From the NCBI RefSeq assembly GCF_015624485.1, contig NZ_CP061378.1, forward strand, positions 4,340,001-4,404,000: a stretch of 64,000 nt of DNA. The letters are read 5' to 3'. Made by a program: the position numbers and the translations under genes. How positions within the stretch are numbered: the stretch's first letter is position 1; every line of letters begins with the position of its first letter. Positions 55,369 through 64,000 of the stretch are shown here, one piece after another. The DNA is from Bradyrhizobium genosp. L (GTDB lineage Bacteria > Pseudomonadota > Alphaproteobacteria > Rhizobiales > Xanthobacteraceae). The notes under the pieces were generated by a model. It did not search any database, was not told the origin of the DNA, and saw only the letters and a list, made by a program, of their open reading frames with translations.

Positions 55369-55461
55369 TTACTTCTTCTTCTTGGCGACCTTGCGGGTCT
55401 TCTTCGCAGTCTTCTTAACTGCCGACTTCGCCTTCTTCGCCTTCTTTGCCTTCTTAGCCAT
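55369..55461 (-). CDS. 30-residue Lys/Ala-rich histone-H1-like peptide
   Basis: The reading MAKKAKKAKKAKSAVKKTAK followed by KTRKVAKKKK and a TAA stop gives a peptide of about half lysine and no acidic residues. GGAGGG stands about six bases before ATG 55461, a strong start. Composition resembles the C-terminal tails of bacterial H1-like/AlgP proteins and predicts nucleic-acid binding. The in-frame stop and ribosome site argue for a real gene despite its length. It lies alone in a gene-poor region. Confidence 0.7.
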   Translation of the reverse strand: MAKKAKKAKKAKSAVKKTAKKTRKVAKKKK

Positions 55462-55696
55462 GTTGCCCTCCAGTGTGTGTGAGATGGCTCTAGTTCGCTG
55501 CGTGCACTCGGGAATCGATATGCACTACTTCCCGAATACACCAACAGACCGAAAAAAACAGTGTCCCGCTTAAGGAAGTGTTGACGCAGCGGTGTGCCTG
55601 CGCGCAGCGCGCGTCGTCGAACACATCGTCGCCGCATCGATGCGCTGATGCGAGAAGTGCAACAGCCGCCGACATCGGCATTTGTCAACAGTGCAG

Positions 55697-55721
55697 GAAA
55701 TGCCTGCACCGCAGGCACTTC
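55697..55721. repeat. 11-bp hairpin, copy 2
   Basis: GAAATGCCTG (55697-55706) and CAGGCACTTC (55712-55721) enclose CACCG, with one mismatch. It shares the CCGCAGGCACTTCT arm with copy 1 at 54785-54811. Confidence 0.8.
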
Positions 55722-56011
55722 TTGAATTCGCATTCGATCGATCAACGCGCGATCGCCGTCGCGTCGAGTCGCGCGCGATGACGAAAAGCGGTACGTCGCG
55801 ATCGCCGAGTCGCAACTTTTGGCAACGAAAAAATTTTCGTGGGTAAGCTCGCTTTTGCCTCGTCTGAGGTCGTCCGAGGTCGATTCCCGGACGAATCGCG
55901 CCTCGGCGATTCGATGCTCGCGGGCGCCGTCGCGGCGATGAATGGACGCTGTGAGGCGAGATCACGTCGCGCTCACGCCGGCGCGACGAGGCTTGGCGAC
56001 ACCCAAAACGA

Positions 56012-56043
56012 CACGAGAGCATGATCCGTCGGGATCATGCTCT
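56012..56043. terminator. 14-bp perfect hairpin downstream of gatB
   Basis: CGAGAGCATGATCC (56012-56025) and GGATCATGCTCTCG (56030-56043) enclose GTCG, 28 bases after the gatB stop. The GAGCATGATCC core also occurs in rhizobial REP elements. A TTTT follows on the minus strand after a few bases, so it may terminate gatB. Confidence 0.7.
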
Positions 56044-56071
56044 CGCAGAAAACGTCGTCGCTGTTGTCGGT

Positions 56072-57556
56072 TCAGATGCCGAGCTTTGACTTCAGAAGAT
56101 CGTTCACCGCCTGCGGGTTCGCCTTGCCGCCGGATGACTTCATCACCTGGCCGACGAACCAGCCGACCAGTTGCGGCTTCGCCTTGGCTTGCTCGACCTT
56201 GTCGGGATTGGCCGCGATGATGTCGTCGACCACCTTCTCGATCGCGCCGAGATCGGTGACCTGCTTCATGCCGCGCGTCTCGACGAGCGCGCGCGGATCG
56301 CCGCCCTCCTGCCAGACGATCTCGAACAAGTCCTTGGCGATCTTGCCGGAAATCGTTCCCTCGCCGATCAGATCGACGATCGCGGTAAGTTGCGCGGCCG
56401 ACACCGGCGACGCTGCGATGTCGACGCCTTCCTTGTTCAGCCGACCGAACAACTCGTTGATCACCCAGTTGGCGGCGAGCTTGCCGTCGCGCGCCTTGTC
56501 CGCGAGACCGGACAGCACGGTCTCGTAGAACTCGGCGCTCTCGCGCTCGGCCACCAGCACGCTCGCATCGTAGGGCGACAGCCCGAAGCCCGTAATAAAC
56601 CGGGACTTCTTCTCATCAGGCAGTTCCGGCAGCTGCGCCTTCAACTCGTCGACAAAAGCCTGGCTGAACTCGAGCGGCAACAAGTCGGGATCGGGGAAGT
56701 AACGGTAGTCGTGCGCCTCTTCCTTGGAGCGCATCGAGCGCGTCTCGCCCTTGTTCGGATCGAACAGCCGGGTCTCCTGGTCGATCGCACCGCCGTCCTC
56801 GATGATCTCGATCTGGCGCCGCGCTTCGTACTCGATCGCCTGGCCGATGAAATTGACCGAGTTCATGTTCTTGATTTCGCAGCGGGTGCCGAGCGGTCCG
56901 CCCGGCTTGCGCACGGAGACGTTGACGTCGGCGCGCAGGCTGCCCTTCTCCATGTCGCCGTCGCAGGTGCCGAGGTAGCGCAGGATCGCGCGCACTTTGG
57001 TGACGTAAGCCTTGGCCTGCTCGGCATCGCGGATGTCGGGCTTGGAAACGATTTCCATCAAGCCGACGCCTGAGCGGTTGAGATCGACATAGGACATGGT
57101 CGGTGACTGATCATGCAGCAGCTTGCCGGCGTCCTGCTCCAGATGCAGCCGTTCGATGCCGACCGTGGCGATGCGGCCGCCGTCGAGCTCGAGCACGACC
57201 TCGCCCTCGCCGACGATCGGCGACTTGTACTGGCTGATCTGGTAGCCCTGCGGCAGATCCGGATAGAAATAGTTCTTCCGGTCGAACACCGAACGCAGAT
57301 TGATCTTCGCGTTCAGTCCAAGGCCGGTGCGCACCGCCTGGCGGACGCATTCCTCGTTGATCACGGGCAGCATGCCCGGCATCGCGGCATCGACCAGCGA
57401 GACATGGGTATTGGGCTCGCCGCCGAACGCGGTGGAGGCGCCCGAGAACAGCTTTGCGTTCGAGCTGACCTGGGCATGGATCTCCATGCCGATCACGACT
57501 TCCCAGTCGCCGGTGGCGCCTTTGATCAGTTTATGGGGTGCGGCTGATGCAGTCAT
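56072..57556 (-). CDS. gatB: Asp-tRNA(Asn)/Glu-tRNA(Gln) amidotransferase subunit B
   Basis: Kinase/tRNA-binding subunit of GatCAB, which amidates mischarged Glu-tRNA(Gln) and Asp-tRNA(Asn). The 494-residue protein has the catalytic cradle ([55 protein letters not shown]) and the C-terminal YqeY-like tail domain (about 400-494). It lies apart from gatA and gatC, separated by a patatin gene and a small gene. Confidence 0.97.
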   Translation of the reverse strand: MTASAAPHKLIKGATGDWEVVIGMEIHAQVSSNAKLFSGASTAFGGEPNTHVSLVDAAMPGMLPVINEECVRQAVRTGLGLNAKINLRSVFDRKNYFYPDLPQGYQISQYKSPIVGEGEVVLELDGGRIATVGIERLHLEQDAGKLLHDQSPTMSYVDLNRSGVGLMEIVSKPDIRDAEQAKAYVTKVRAILRYLGTCDGDMEKGSLRADVNVSVRKPGGPLGTRCEIKNMNSVNFIGQAIEYEARRQIEIIEDGGAIDQETRLFDPNKGETRSMRSKEEAHDYRYFPDPDLLPLEFSQAFVDELKAQLPELPDEKKSRFITGFGLSPYDASVLVAERESAEFYETVLSGLADKARDGKLAANWVINELFGRLNKEGVDIAASPVSAAQLTAIVDLIGEGTISGKIAKDLFEIVWQEGGDPRALVETRGMKQVTDLGAIEKVVDDIIAANPDKVEQAKAKPQLVGWFVGQVMKSSGGKANPQAVNDLLKSKLGI

Positions 57557-57629
57557 GCTCGTTTTCCGGACAAAGCTATATCTGGGACCGATTGGGCTTC
57601 GCGCAACGGGCCGCGTCAGTCAAGCGGGC

Positions 57630-59027
57630 TTACAGCCCGCGGCGGAACGACTGATACGCCTTGCTCGTCCGCAGCGCGTCCGCACCGCCGGCGATCAGCT
57701 GGTCGACCTGCTCCGGTGGCAGCGAGAACCGCGTCGGGATGGCATTGAGGATGCCGGCACGCTCCGGGCCGAGCTGGTCGAAGCTGAGCCGCTCGATGTA
57801 GAAGCTGACATCGCCGCATTTCCAGTTGCCGCCGACGCCAAGCCGGGCGCGATCCGCCGCCGACAGGCCGCAGCGCCAGCGCTTCAGCTTGCCGTTCCAG
57901 TCATTGGCCAGTGCCGAGAACGCGGCATAGCTCGACCGCACGCTGGAATCGATCGCGGTATCGGCCGCTGCCGATACCAGTTCGACACCGCTCGGTCCTT
58001 CCAGTGTCTGCACGAAGTTGCCGGAGATGCCGCGGCCGGCGTCGACCACCAGGAACAGGAGCCGCCGCAGCTTCACCGCCTGACGCTCGGTGAGCGGCTC
58101 ATAGGGTCGTTGCGCCGCCAGCAGCCCGATGGTGATGCCTGACAGGCCGTAATTGTCGACCAGGCCGCCGTCGAGCAGCTTGACGTACTTCATCGAGCCG
58201 TCGCGGTAGCGCGTTTGTGCCTCGGCATAGGAGCGCAGCAGCGGCTGCGCGTTGGGATCGTTGCGCACCCGGTCGAGCCAGGCCGGCAACGGCGCGTTGC
58301 AGCCGCCGGGATAGGTTTCCAGCACGATCGGCGCGAAGGCCAGCGGCACGGCGGCGGACGCTGCCACGGCTTCGGCGACACGATAGGAGCGGATGTCGCT
58401 GCACAGCGCGTCGAAGGCGGTCTTGCCGAACACGAAGGGCGTGCGGTTGTAGATGTCGGAGGCGTTGATCCAGACCCGCGGCCGGTGGTCGTCCGGCAGC
58501 TCGCCGAAGCGCGCGCCGTCGAACAGATTGCGGTCGAGCCAATTGGTGAACTGGCTGTCGTTGACGCCGCCGCTCAGCGCGCGTCCGATATTGCCGAGCG
58601 AGATCTGGGTCTTCAGCCCCTCCTCGGCGTTGCGGAGCAGGAAGCGCTCGCGGAAATCGTCGAGCGCGGCGCGCCGCTTGAGACCGAAATAGGCGGCGGT
58701 AACCGATCCGCCCGACACGCCGGAGACGAAGTCGACACGGTCGAGCAGCGTTTTCGCGCCGGCGACGCCGGAATGCACCCGGTCGAGCTCCTGCAGCACG
58801 CCGAACGAGAACGCTGCCGCACGCGTGCCGCCGCCGGAGAACGACAGCGCCAGCAGATCATCGTCTTCGTAGTTCGGAATGTCGCGCGCGACATTGTTGT
58901 CGGCGAGCGCAGCACCAAGCGGCATATTGCCGGGCAGGTTGTAGACGGTCGCGCAGCCGGCCAAGGCCACCGCCGTCACGGCTGCCAGCAGCGCCGACAG
59001 CCATCTCCCCCTGCCCAAGCTACGCAC
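57630..59027 (-). CDS. Patatin-like phospholipase lipoprotein
   Basis: A 465-residue protein with a lipoprotein signal (WLSALLAAVTAVALAGCATV; lipobox Cys about residue 24). The patatin domain (about 55-350) has the oxyanion loop FSGGGTRAAAFSFGVLQEL, the nucleophile Ser in VSGVSGGSVTAAYFG, and the partner Asp in LLDGGLVDNYGLSG. It is thus a complete catalytic dyad on a probably membrane-anchored lipase or phospholipase. It starts at GTG 59027. It is placed between gatB and gatA without obvious functional link. Confidence 0.92.
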   Translation of the reverse strand: MRSLGRGRWLSALLAAVTAVALAGCATVYNLPGNMPLGAALADNNVARDIPNYEDDDLLALSFSGGGTRAAAFSFGVLQELDRVHSGVAGAKTLLDRVDFVSGVSGGSVTAAYFGLKRRAALDDFRERFLLRNAEEGLKTQISLGNIGRALSGGVNDSQFTNWLDRNLFDGARFGELPDDHRPRVWINASDIYNRTPFVFGKTAFDALCSDIRSYRVAEAVAASAAVPLAFAPIVLETYPGGCNAPLPAWLDRVRNDPNAQPLLRSYAEAQTRYRDGSMKYVKLLDGGLVDNYGLSGITIGLLAAQRPYEPLTERQAVKLRRLLFLVVDAGRGISGNFVQTLEGPSGVELVSAAADTAIDSSVRSSYAAFSALANDWNGKLKRWRCGLSAADRARLGVGGNWKCGDVSFYIERLSFDQLGPERAGILNAIPTRFSLPPEQVDQLIAGGADALRTSKAYQSFRRGL

Positions 59028-59142
59028 GATACTCTCTTGCCCGCTGGCCCCCGCCCCGGTTGCACCAGCCTATCACGGCCAATCTGGGCGGCGGCATGGC
59101 GGGCGAAACAGGGTTAATTGACGCGGTGCGCCGGCACCACCA

Positions 59143-59427
59143 CTACGCCGCCGAAAGTGCCGCGACGATCCGCTCCCACTCCGCCTCGAGCGTATCCTTC
59201 GCAGCCGGCTGGTTGGCTCTGCGATACCAGTAGCCGGCATTGCCGAGATCACCCTCGACGCGATGCAGATAGGCGTGCACCCAGGCCGAGCTGGCGTCGT
59301 CCTCGTCTTGCACGATCCTGTGCGCCTGGTCCCAATCGCCCTTCGCCGCCCACCACAACGCCCTCAGCGGCGGCGACAGCATCGCATCCGGCGCTGTGTC
59401 AGTGAGACTGGCGCGGAAATCGGCCAT
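59143..59427 (-). CDS. Small conserved-looking hypothetical protein
   Basis: A 94-residue Trp-rich helical protein (LRALWWAAKGDWDQAHRIVQ, WVHAYLHRVEGDLGNAGYWY). The pattern suggests a TPR/Sel1-like helical repeat. It lies three bases after the gatA stop on the same strand and is probably co-transcribed. Function unknown. Confidence 0.8.
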   Translation of the reverse strand: MADFRASLTDTAPDAMLSPPLRALWWAAKGDWDQAHRIVQDEDDASSAWVHAYLHRVEGDLGNAGYWYRRANQPAAKDTLEAEWERIVAALSAA

Positions 59428-59430
59428 CGC

Positions 59431-60903
59431 TCACCACCATTTCGGCGGGGTGAAGCGGCCGGCGGCCTGCTCGATCACTCCGCCGAGCGAGAACAGCGTC
59501 TCCTCGTCGAAGGCACGACCGATCAGTTGCAGGCCGAGCGGCAGCCCCTGCGCATCCATGCCCGCCGGCACCGCGATGCCGGGCAATCCCGCCATGTTCA
59601 CGGTCACCGTGAAGATGTCGTTGAGATACATCTCGACGGGATCGTCGCCCTTCTCGCCGACGCCGAACGCCGCCGACGGCGTCGCCGGCGTCAGGATCGC
59701 GGTGACCCCCTTGGCGAAGCAGTCCTCGAAATCCTTCTTGATCAGCGTGCGCACCTTCTGCGCGCGGAGGTAATACGCATCGTAATAGCCGGCCGACAGC
59801 ACATAGGTGCCGATCAGCACGCGGCGGCGCACCTCGGCGCCAAAACCCTCGGCACGGGTGTTCTCGTACATCTCGATGATGTTCTTGGCCTGCTCGCGCA
59901 GTCCGTAGCGCACGCCGTCATAGCGCGCGAGATTCGAGGACGCTTCCGCCGGCGCCACGATGTAATAGGCCGGCAGCGCGTATTTGGTGTGCGGCAGCGA
60001 CACCTCGACGAGCTCGGCGCCCGCCGCCTTCAGCCATGCCGCGCCATCGCTCCAGAGTTTTTCGATCTCCGCCGGCATGCCGTCGAGCCGATACTCCTTG
60101 GGGATGCCGATCTTCATGCCCTTGACCGACTTGCCGACCGCGGCTTCGTAATCGGGCACCGCGATATCGACCGACGTGGTGTCTTTCGGATCATGCCCTG
60201 CCATCGAGCGCATCAGGATCGCGGTGTCGCGCACGTCACGCGCGATCGGGCCGGCCTGGTCGAGCGAGGATGCGAACGCGACGATGCCCCAGCGCGAGCA
60301 GCGGCCATAGGTCGGCTTGATGCCGACGGTCGCAGTGAACGCGGCGGGCTGGCGGATCGAGCCGCCGGTGTCGGTCGCGGTCGCGCCCATGCAGAGCTGC
60401 GCCGCCACTGCCGACGCCGAGCCGCCGGACGAGCCGCCCGGCACCAGCGTGGTATTGCTGCCCTCGCGCCGCCACGGATTGGTGACCGGGCCGAAGCACG
60501 AGGTCTCGTTCGACGAGCCCATCGCGAACTCGTCATTGTTGAGCTTGCCGAGCAGCACGGCGCCGTCGCGCCACAGCTGCGAGGTAATCGTCGACTCGTA
60601 GGGCGGAATGAAATTGCCGAGGATCTTCGAGCACGCCGTGGTGCGGATGTCGCGGGTCGCGAACAGGTCCTTGATGCCGAGCGGGATGCCGGCGAGCGGG
60701 CCGCCCTCGCCCTTGGCGATCCTGGCGTCGGCTTCGGCCGCCATCTCGCGGGCGAGGTCCGGCGTCTCCAGCACATAGGCATTGAGCGCGCGCGCGGCTT
60801 CGATCGCGGCGAGATGCGCGTCGGTCAGTTCGCGCGCGGTGAAGGACTTTTTCGCCAGGCCTGCGCGGGCCTCGGCGATCGTCATCGATGTCAAATCGGT
60901 CAT
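59431..60903 (-). CDS. gatA: Asp-tRNA(Asn)/Glu-tRNA(Gln) amidotransferase subunit A
   Basis: Glutaminase subunit of GatCAB, releasing ammonia for transamidation. The 490-residue amidase-signature protein has the catalytic Lys in [13 protein letters not shown], the cis-Ser in [15 protein letters not shown], and the nucleophile Ser in [23 protein letters not shown] 60903 overlaps the stop of the preceding 75-residue gene by ATGA. Confidence 0.97.
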   Translation of the reverse strand: MTDLTSMTIAEARAGLAKKSFTARELTDAHLAAIEAARALNAYVLETPDLAREMAAEADARIAKGEGGPLAGIPLGIKDLFATRDIRTTACSKILGNFIPPYESTITSQLWRDGAVLLGKLNNDEFAMGSSNETSCFGPVTNPWRREGSNTTLVPGGSSGGSASAVAAQLCMGATATDTGGSIRQPAAFTATVGIKPTYGRCSRWGIVAFASSLDQAGPIARDVRDTAILMRSMAGHDPKDTTSVDIAVPDYEAAVGKSVKGMKIGIPKEYRLDGMPAEIEKLWSDGAAWLKAAGAELVEVSLPHTKYALPAYYIVAPAEASSNLARYDGVRYGLREQAKNIIEMYENTRAEGFGAEVRRRVLIGTYVLSAGYYDAYYLRAQKVRTLIKKDFEDCFAKGVTAILTPATPSAAFGVGEKGDDPVEMYLNDIFTVTVNMAGLPGIAVPAGMDAQGLPLGLQLIGRAFDEETLFSLGGVIEQAAGRFTPPKWW

Positions 60904-61127
60904 TTATTGATCGGGCTGCAGAAGAAGGGAGACAGGGTCTTGTCATTGGCGGGATCTTCGAGCCGCGCCTTGTTGGCCTTGGCACGCTCGGCGTCGAGCG
61001 CCTCGAGATGATCGAGCACGGCGTCCATCGCCGCATTGGGATCGGCGACCTTCCCCTTGCGCTCCATCGCATCGAGGAAATCCATATAGGCCTTGTAGGC
61101 CTTCTCGTCGTCGCAGAGCAGACACAT
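60900..61127 (-). CDS. Small Cys-containing protein inserted in the gat operon
   Basis: A 75-residue charged helical protein ([20 protein letters not shown] to [12 protein letters not shown]). It has an N-terminal Cys-x-x-Cys and one Cys near the end, suggesting metal or disulfide binding. It lies between gatC (24 bases upstream) and gatA (four-base overlap), so it is co-translated with gatA. No family is recognised. Confidence 0.82.
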   Translation of the reverse strand: MCLLCDDEKAYKAYMDFLDAMERKGKVADPNAAMDAVLDHLEALDAERAKANKARLEDPANDKTLSPFFCSPINK

Positions 61128-61151
61128 GGACGTGGCTTCCAGAAAATAGAG

Positions 61152-61439
61152 TTACTCGACCACCTTCGGCACCAGGAAGAAATGATCGGTCGTATCGGGC
61201 GCGTTGCCGACGATCTCGTCGGCGATCTCGCCGTCATTGACGACGTCGGCGCGCTTCTTCATCTCCATCGGCGTCACCGAGGTCATCGGCTCGACGCCCT
61301 CGATATTCACCTCCGACAACTGCTCGACAAAGGCCAGGATCGCGTTCAATTCCCCCTGGAGCGCGGGAACTTCGGCGTCGCTGACCGCGATCCGCGCCAG
61401 ATGCGCGATGCGGCGGACGGTCGTGGCGTCAACAGACAT
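61152..61439 (-). CDS. gatC: Asp-tRNA(Asn)/Glu-tRNA(Gln) amidotransferase subunit C
   Basis: Small structural subunit wrapping the GatA-GatB interface. The 95-residue protein begins [20 protein letters not shown] and ends with the typical [20 protein letters not shown] and a FFLVPKVVE tail. It is first gene of the gatC-(small)-gatA unit. Confidence 0.96.
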   Translation of the reverse strand: MSVDATTVRRIAHLARIAVSDAEVPALQGELNAILAFVEQLSEVNIEGVEPMTSVTPMEMKKRADVVNDGEIADEIVGNAPDTTDHFFLVPKVVE

Positions 61440-61521
61440 TATATAGAGCCTCGGGCTGAAAGGTCAGCCCGCCGTATAGCAGAGCCCGGTTTTGCGCCGC
61501 AACCGCGGCGCATACCCCGAT

Positions 61522-62598
61522 TCAGCCCGCCAACTGGCCCATTCGCGCCAGTGCTGCCCCGGCCAGCGCCCTTGTCAGCTCGGCGGCGGGCATTTCCTTG
61601 CCCATCCGCACCGCCTGCCCGGCCCAGAGATTGGTGAAATCGACCTTGCCCTGTTTTTCGGCAGCCGCCTTCAGCGGGCCGAGCGCAGTGGCTGAGTGAG
61701 GAAATGCCGGCGCGTCCGGCGAGATCGGGCCGACCTCGCGCATCACGCGGTTGGCGACGCCGCGCGCCGGGCGGCCGGTCATCACATTGGTGATGACCGT
61801 CGATTCGTCACTGGCCTGCGCCAGCACGATCCGGGCCGCCGCGCTCACCTTGGATTCCGGGCAGCGCAGATAGGCCGAACCGATCTGCACGGCGGACGCG
61901 CCGAGCGCAAATGCCGCAGCGATCCCGCGCCCGTCGGCGATGCCGCCCGCCGCGACCACCGGCACCTTCACCGCATCGACCACCTGCGGCAGCAGCGAGA
62001 ACGTTCCGGGTTGCTCGGCGATATTGTCGGTCAGGAACATGCCGCGATGGCCGCCGGCATCGGCGCCTTGCGCGATCACGACATCGGCGCCGGTCTCTTC
62101 CAGCCAGATCGCCTCCTTCACCGTCGTCGCCGACGCCATCACGATGGCACCCACCGCCTTCACGCGCCGCAGCAGCTTGGGCTCCGGCAGGCCGAAATGG
62201 AAGCTGACGACCTCCGGCTTCAGCTCCTCGACCACCTCGCACAATGCGGCATCAAACGGCGCGCGGTTGGCGGCATTGATCGACGCATCCGGATTGAGGC
62301 CGTGCTCGCGATAGTAAGGCGCCAGCCGCTGCCGCCATTTTGCCTCACGTGCGGGATCCGCATCGACGGCCTTGTGGCAGAAGAAATTCAGATTGACCGG
62401 CGCGGAGACGCGCTGGCGGATGATGTTGACCTGCTCGCGCGTCTTCTCCGGCGACAGCATCGCGCATGGCAGCGAGCCGAGACCGCCGCCCTGCGCCACC
62501 GCGATCACCAGCTCCGCATCCATCACGCCGGCCATCGGCGCCAGCACGATCGGGAATTCAGTCTTGAAGCGATCGATCAATCGACGGTCCGGCCACAT
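61522..62598 (-). CDS. Nitronate monooxygenase-like FMN enzyme (copy 1)
   Basis: A 358-residue FMN TIM barrel of the NMO/2-nitropropane dioxygenase family, which oxidises alkyl nitronates. Visible pieces are FPIVLAPMAGVMDAELVIAV, the loop SAPVNLNFFCHKAV, the phosphate-binding VVIAQGADAGGHRGMF, and VVAAGGIADGRGIAAAFALG. The second copy at 62704-63720 is only moderately similar, so they are paralogues rather than a recent duplication. The substrate is unproven, as some family members reduce or isomerise other compounds. Confidence 0.88.
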   Translation of the reverse strand: MWPDRRLIDRFKTEFPIVLAPMAGVMDAELVIAVAQGGGLGSLPCAMLSPEKTREQVNIIRQRVSAPVNLNFFCHKAVDADPAREAKWRQRLAPYYREHGLNPDASINAANRAPFDAALCEVVEELKPEVVSFHFGLPEPKLLRRVKAVGAIVMASATTVKEAIWLEETGADVVIAQGADAGGHRGMFLTDNIAEQPGTFSLLPQVVDAVKVPVVAAGGIADGRGIAAAFALGASAVQIGSAYLRCPESKVSAAARIVLAQASDESTVITNVMTGRPARGVANRVMREVGPISPDAPAFPHSATALGPLKAAAEKQGKVDFTNLWAGQAVRMGKEMPAAELTRALAGAALARMGQLAG

Positions 62599-62630
62599 GG
62601 TGCGTCTCTTTCAAGGCTTGCTCGGAAATC

Positions 62631-62754
62631 CCCTCTCCCCTTGCGGGAGAGGGTGGCGCTGAAGGCGCCGGGTAAGGCGTTTGTCTCCGCGGAGAGAAAC
62701 CCCTCATCCGTCGCGGACTGCGTCCGCGCCACCTTCTCCCACAAGGGGAGAAGG
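62631..62754. repeat. Palindromic repeat between the two NMO genes
   Basis: CCCTCTCCCCTTGCGGGAGAGGGTGG and the inverted CCACCTTCTCCCACAAGGGG-AGAAGG frame the element, a widespread rhizobial REP type. Its right part encodes the last 17 or so residues of NMO copy 2. Confidence 0.85.
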
Positions 62755-63720
62755 AAGAAAGTTGCGCCGCCCCAGCAGCGATTGCTCAGCTTCGGCGACG
62801 ATGCGGCCGACGATCTCGGCGGCGGGAACGATATCATGGATCAGGCCGGCGGATTCCCCGGCGAACACCGCGGCGACGTCGAAATTCCCGGCGGCCCTCG
62901 CCGCGGCATAGTCGACCGCGATCTCGTCCGCCCGCTGCATCAGCTCGATCTCGCGTCCGCTCCAGCGCGTCAGATGGTCGTTGACCAGCGAGCGTGCGGT
63001 GAACGGCGCTGGCCACATCAGTCTGCGCGACCAGTCGAACACGACACCGCGCACCGTCTCCCCGCTCTTCGCCGCGCAGATCAGCTGCTTCGCCTTGTCG
63101 GCGCCGTCAGCCTCGACGCTGGCATAGAAGCGCGTGCCGAGCAGCACGCCGGATGCGCCGAGCATCAGCATCGCGGCGAGCCCGCGTCCGTCGGCGATGC
63201 CGCCCGCGGCAACCACCGGCACGCGGCCCGCCGCGAAATCGATGATCGCGGGCACGATGTCGAGCGTGGTGCGCGCGGCGCCGTGGCCGCCCGCCTCGGT
63301 GCCCTGCGCGATCAGGATGTCGGCGCCGCAATCGAGCGCCTGCTTTGCCATCTCCTCACTCTGCACCTGGCAGATCATGAGCCCGCCCGCGGCCTTGATC
63401 TTTGGTGCGAACGGCGCCGGATCGCCGAAACTCAGCATGATCCCGCGCGGTCGGACGTCGAGCGCGATATCGAGCAGCTCGGGTTGCTTCGCCAGGCTCC
63501 AGGTGATGAAGCCAATGCCGAACGGTTTTGCAAAGCCGTTCAGCTTCGCGGTCTCGGTCTCGAGCCGGGTCCTGTCGCCATAACCGCCGCCCAGAATGCC
63601 AAAGCCGCCGGCCTCGCTGACCGCTCTGACCAGCCTGCTCCCGGAAATCGTATCCATCGGCGCGAGCAGGATCGGATGTTCGATGCAGAGCCGCGTCGTC
63701 AATCCGGTCGAGATCGCCAT
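62704..63720 (-). CDS. Nitronate monooxygenase-like FMN enzyme (copy 2)
   Basis: A 338-residue NMO-family flavoprotein. It shows HPILLAPMDTISGSRLVRAV, ILIAQGTEAGGHGAARTTLD and VVAAGGIADGRGLAAMLMLG. ATG 63720 follows AGGGAG. The C-terminus (FLPSPLVGEGGADAVRDG) is encoded by the intergenic palindromic repeat, so the ancestral stop seems to have been lost and replaced. It is divergent from a LysR gene that probably regulates it. Confidence 0.88.
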   Translation of the reverse strand: MAISTGLTTRLCIEHPILLAPMDTISGSRLVRAVSEAGGFGILGGGYGDRTRLETETAKLNGFAKPFGIGFITWSLAKQPELLDIALDVRPRGIMLSFGDPAPFAPKIKAAGGLMICQVQSEEMAKQALDCGADILIAQGTEAGGHGAARTTLDIVPAIIDFAAGRVPVVAAGGIADGRGLAAMLMLGASGVLLGTRFYASVEADGADKAKQLICAAKSGETVRGVVFDWSRRLMWPAPFTARSLVNDHLTRWSGREIELMQRADEIAVDYAAARAAGNFDVAAVFAGESAGLIHDIVPAAEIVGRIVAEAEQSLLGRRNFLPSPLVGEGGADAVRDG

Positions 63721-63765
63721 GGGTTTGCTCCCTGTTCTGGACACCGAGCCTAAGCGGGCCTAACA

Positions 63766-63804
63766 TTCTCTGAAAATGAATACTAGAGAACGCTACCATC
63801 TCTA
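63766..63804. promoter_or_regulatory. Overlapping inverted repeats in the NMO/LysR divergent promoter
   Basis: TTCTCT (63766-63771) with AGAGAA (63785-63790), and TAGAGA (63784-63789) with TCTCTA (63799-63804), share the AGAGA half-site. This arrangement, two overlapping dyads between divergent genes, fits a LysR recognition and activation site. Confidence 0.6.
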
Positions 63805-63824
63805 AAATGGAACGGTGGTCCCAG

Positions 63825-64000
63825 ATGGAATTGACCGACCTCCTCACCTTCTCCACCGTCGCCCGGCTCGGCGGCATCACCCGCGCCGCCGACGAGCTGC
63901 ACACGGTGCAGTCCAATGTCACGCAGCGCATCAAGGCGCTGGAGGCCGAGATCGGCACCGCGCTGTTCGAGCGCCACAGCCGCGGCATGACCTTGACCGG
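63825..64000 (+). CDS. LysR-family regulator (5' part only)
   Basis: The first 58 residues are present, a LysR winged helix ([40 protein letters not shown], then [13 protein letters not shown]). ATG 63825 follows GGTGG at seven bases; an in-frame ATG at 63807 would add six residues. It is divergent from nitronate monooxygenase copy 2, its likely target. Confidence 0.9.
   Translation, partial: MELTDLLTFSTVARLGGITRAADELHTVQSNVTQRIKALEAEIGTALFERHSRGMTLT

Larger units (their letters stand above)
55462..56071. other. Gene-poor region, second half
   Basis: About 610 noncoding bases rich in CGATCG-like words (for example near 55735-55790), with hairpins at 55697-55721 and 56012-56043. It should include the promoter of the Lys-rich peptide (minus strand). 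No frame is convincing. Confidence 0.5.

Overview
This is a GC-rich chromosomal window from an alphaproteobacterium, most likely a Bradyrhizobium or close relative (order Hyphomicrobiales). The genus is inferred from gene order, from the types of HemB, LdtR-like regulator, DUF6163 protein and DmeF present, and from families of long imperfect palindromic repeats between genes. No taxonomic search was possible. The window is mostly core chromosome with a few accessory stretches. There is no recognisable insertion sequence, prophage or CRISPR array.

Region by region: (1) 1-7626, minus strand: glyA-nrdR-ribD-ribE-ribH-nusB-thiL-hppA, a folate/riboflavin/thiamine cofactor and transcription block whose inter-gene gaps repeatedly carry palindromic repeats. 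(2) 7627-14430: a siderophore-type TonB receptor, a repeat protein with an apparent lamin-tail domain plus FG-GAP-like repeats, two small hypothetical genes and an LdtR-like MarR regulator. (3) 14428-19230: DUF6163 protein, Mg-type hemB, an RDD membrane protein, bpt and mntH. (4) 19351-22960: a three-gene stress/membrane operon made of a PspA protein carrying an N-terminal TnpB-like segment, a YqiJ/NfeD-like OB-fold protein and a YqiK-like flotillin. This is the most unusual locus here. (5) 23046-30582: MFS and EamA transporters, a class III cyclase, an XRE regulator, a periplasmic lactonase-like hydrolase and two CDF metal exporters. (6) 30811-41330, minus strand: parC, recO, a membrane protein, era, rnc, lepB, acpS, pdxJ, rsh and rpoZ, a classic core block. 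(7) 41690-48746: NYN protein, family-5-type uracil-DNA glycosylase, peroxiredoxin, smpB, mscL, dapA, soluble lytic transglycosylase and tRNA-Ser(GCT). (8) 48880-54566: tandem DUF2061 protein, then a GcvA-like LysR regulator divergent from an amidase-thioesterase-MFS operon, a small monooxygenase and a Sel1-like protein. (9) 54567-56071: about 1.5 kb almost free of genes, with duplicated hairpins and one 30-residue Lys/Ala-rich peptide gene. (10) 56072-64000: gatB, a patatin lipoprotein, gatA, a small unknown gene and gatC (tRNA-dependent amidotransferase), then two nitronate monooxygenase-like genes and the start of a divergent LysR regulator.

Many starts were moved downstream of the longest possible frame. 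This was done because a Shine-Dalgarno sequence or a 4-base ATGA stop/start overlap supports the shorter form, or because the upstream extension is made of intergenic repeat sequence.
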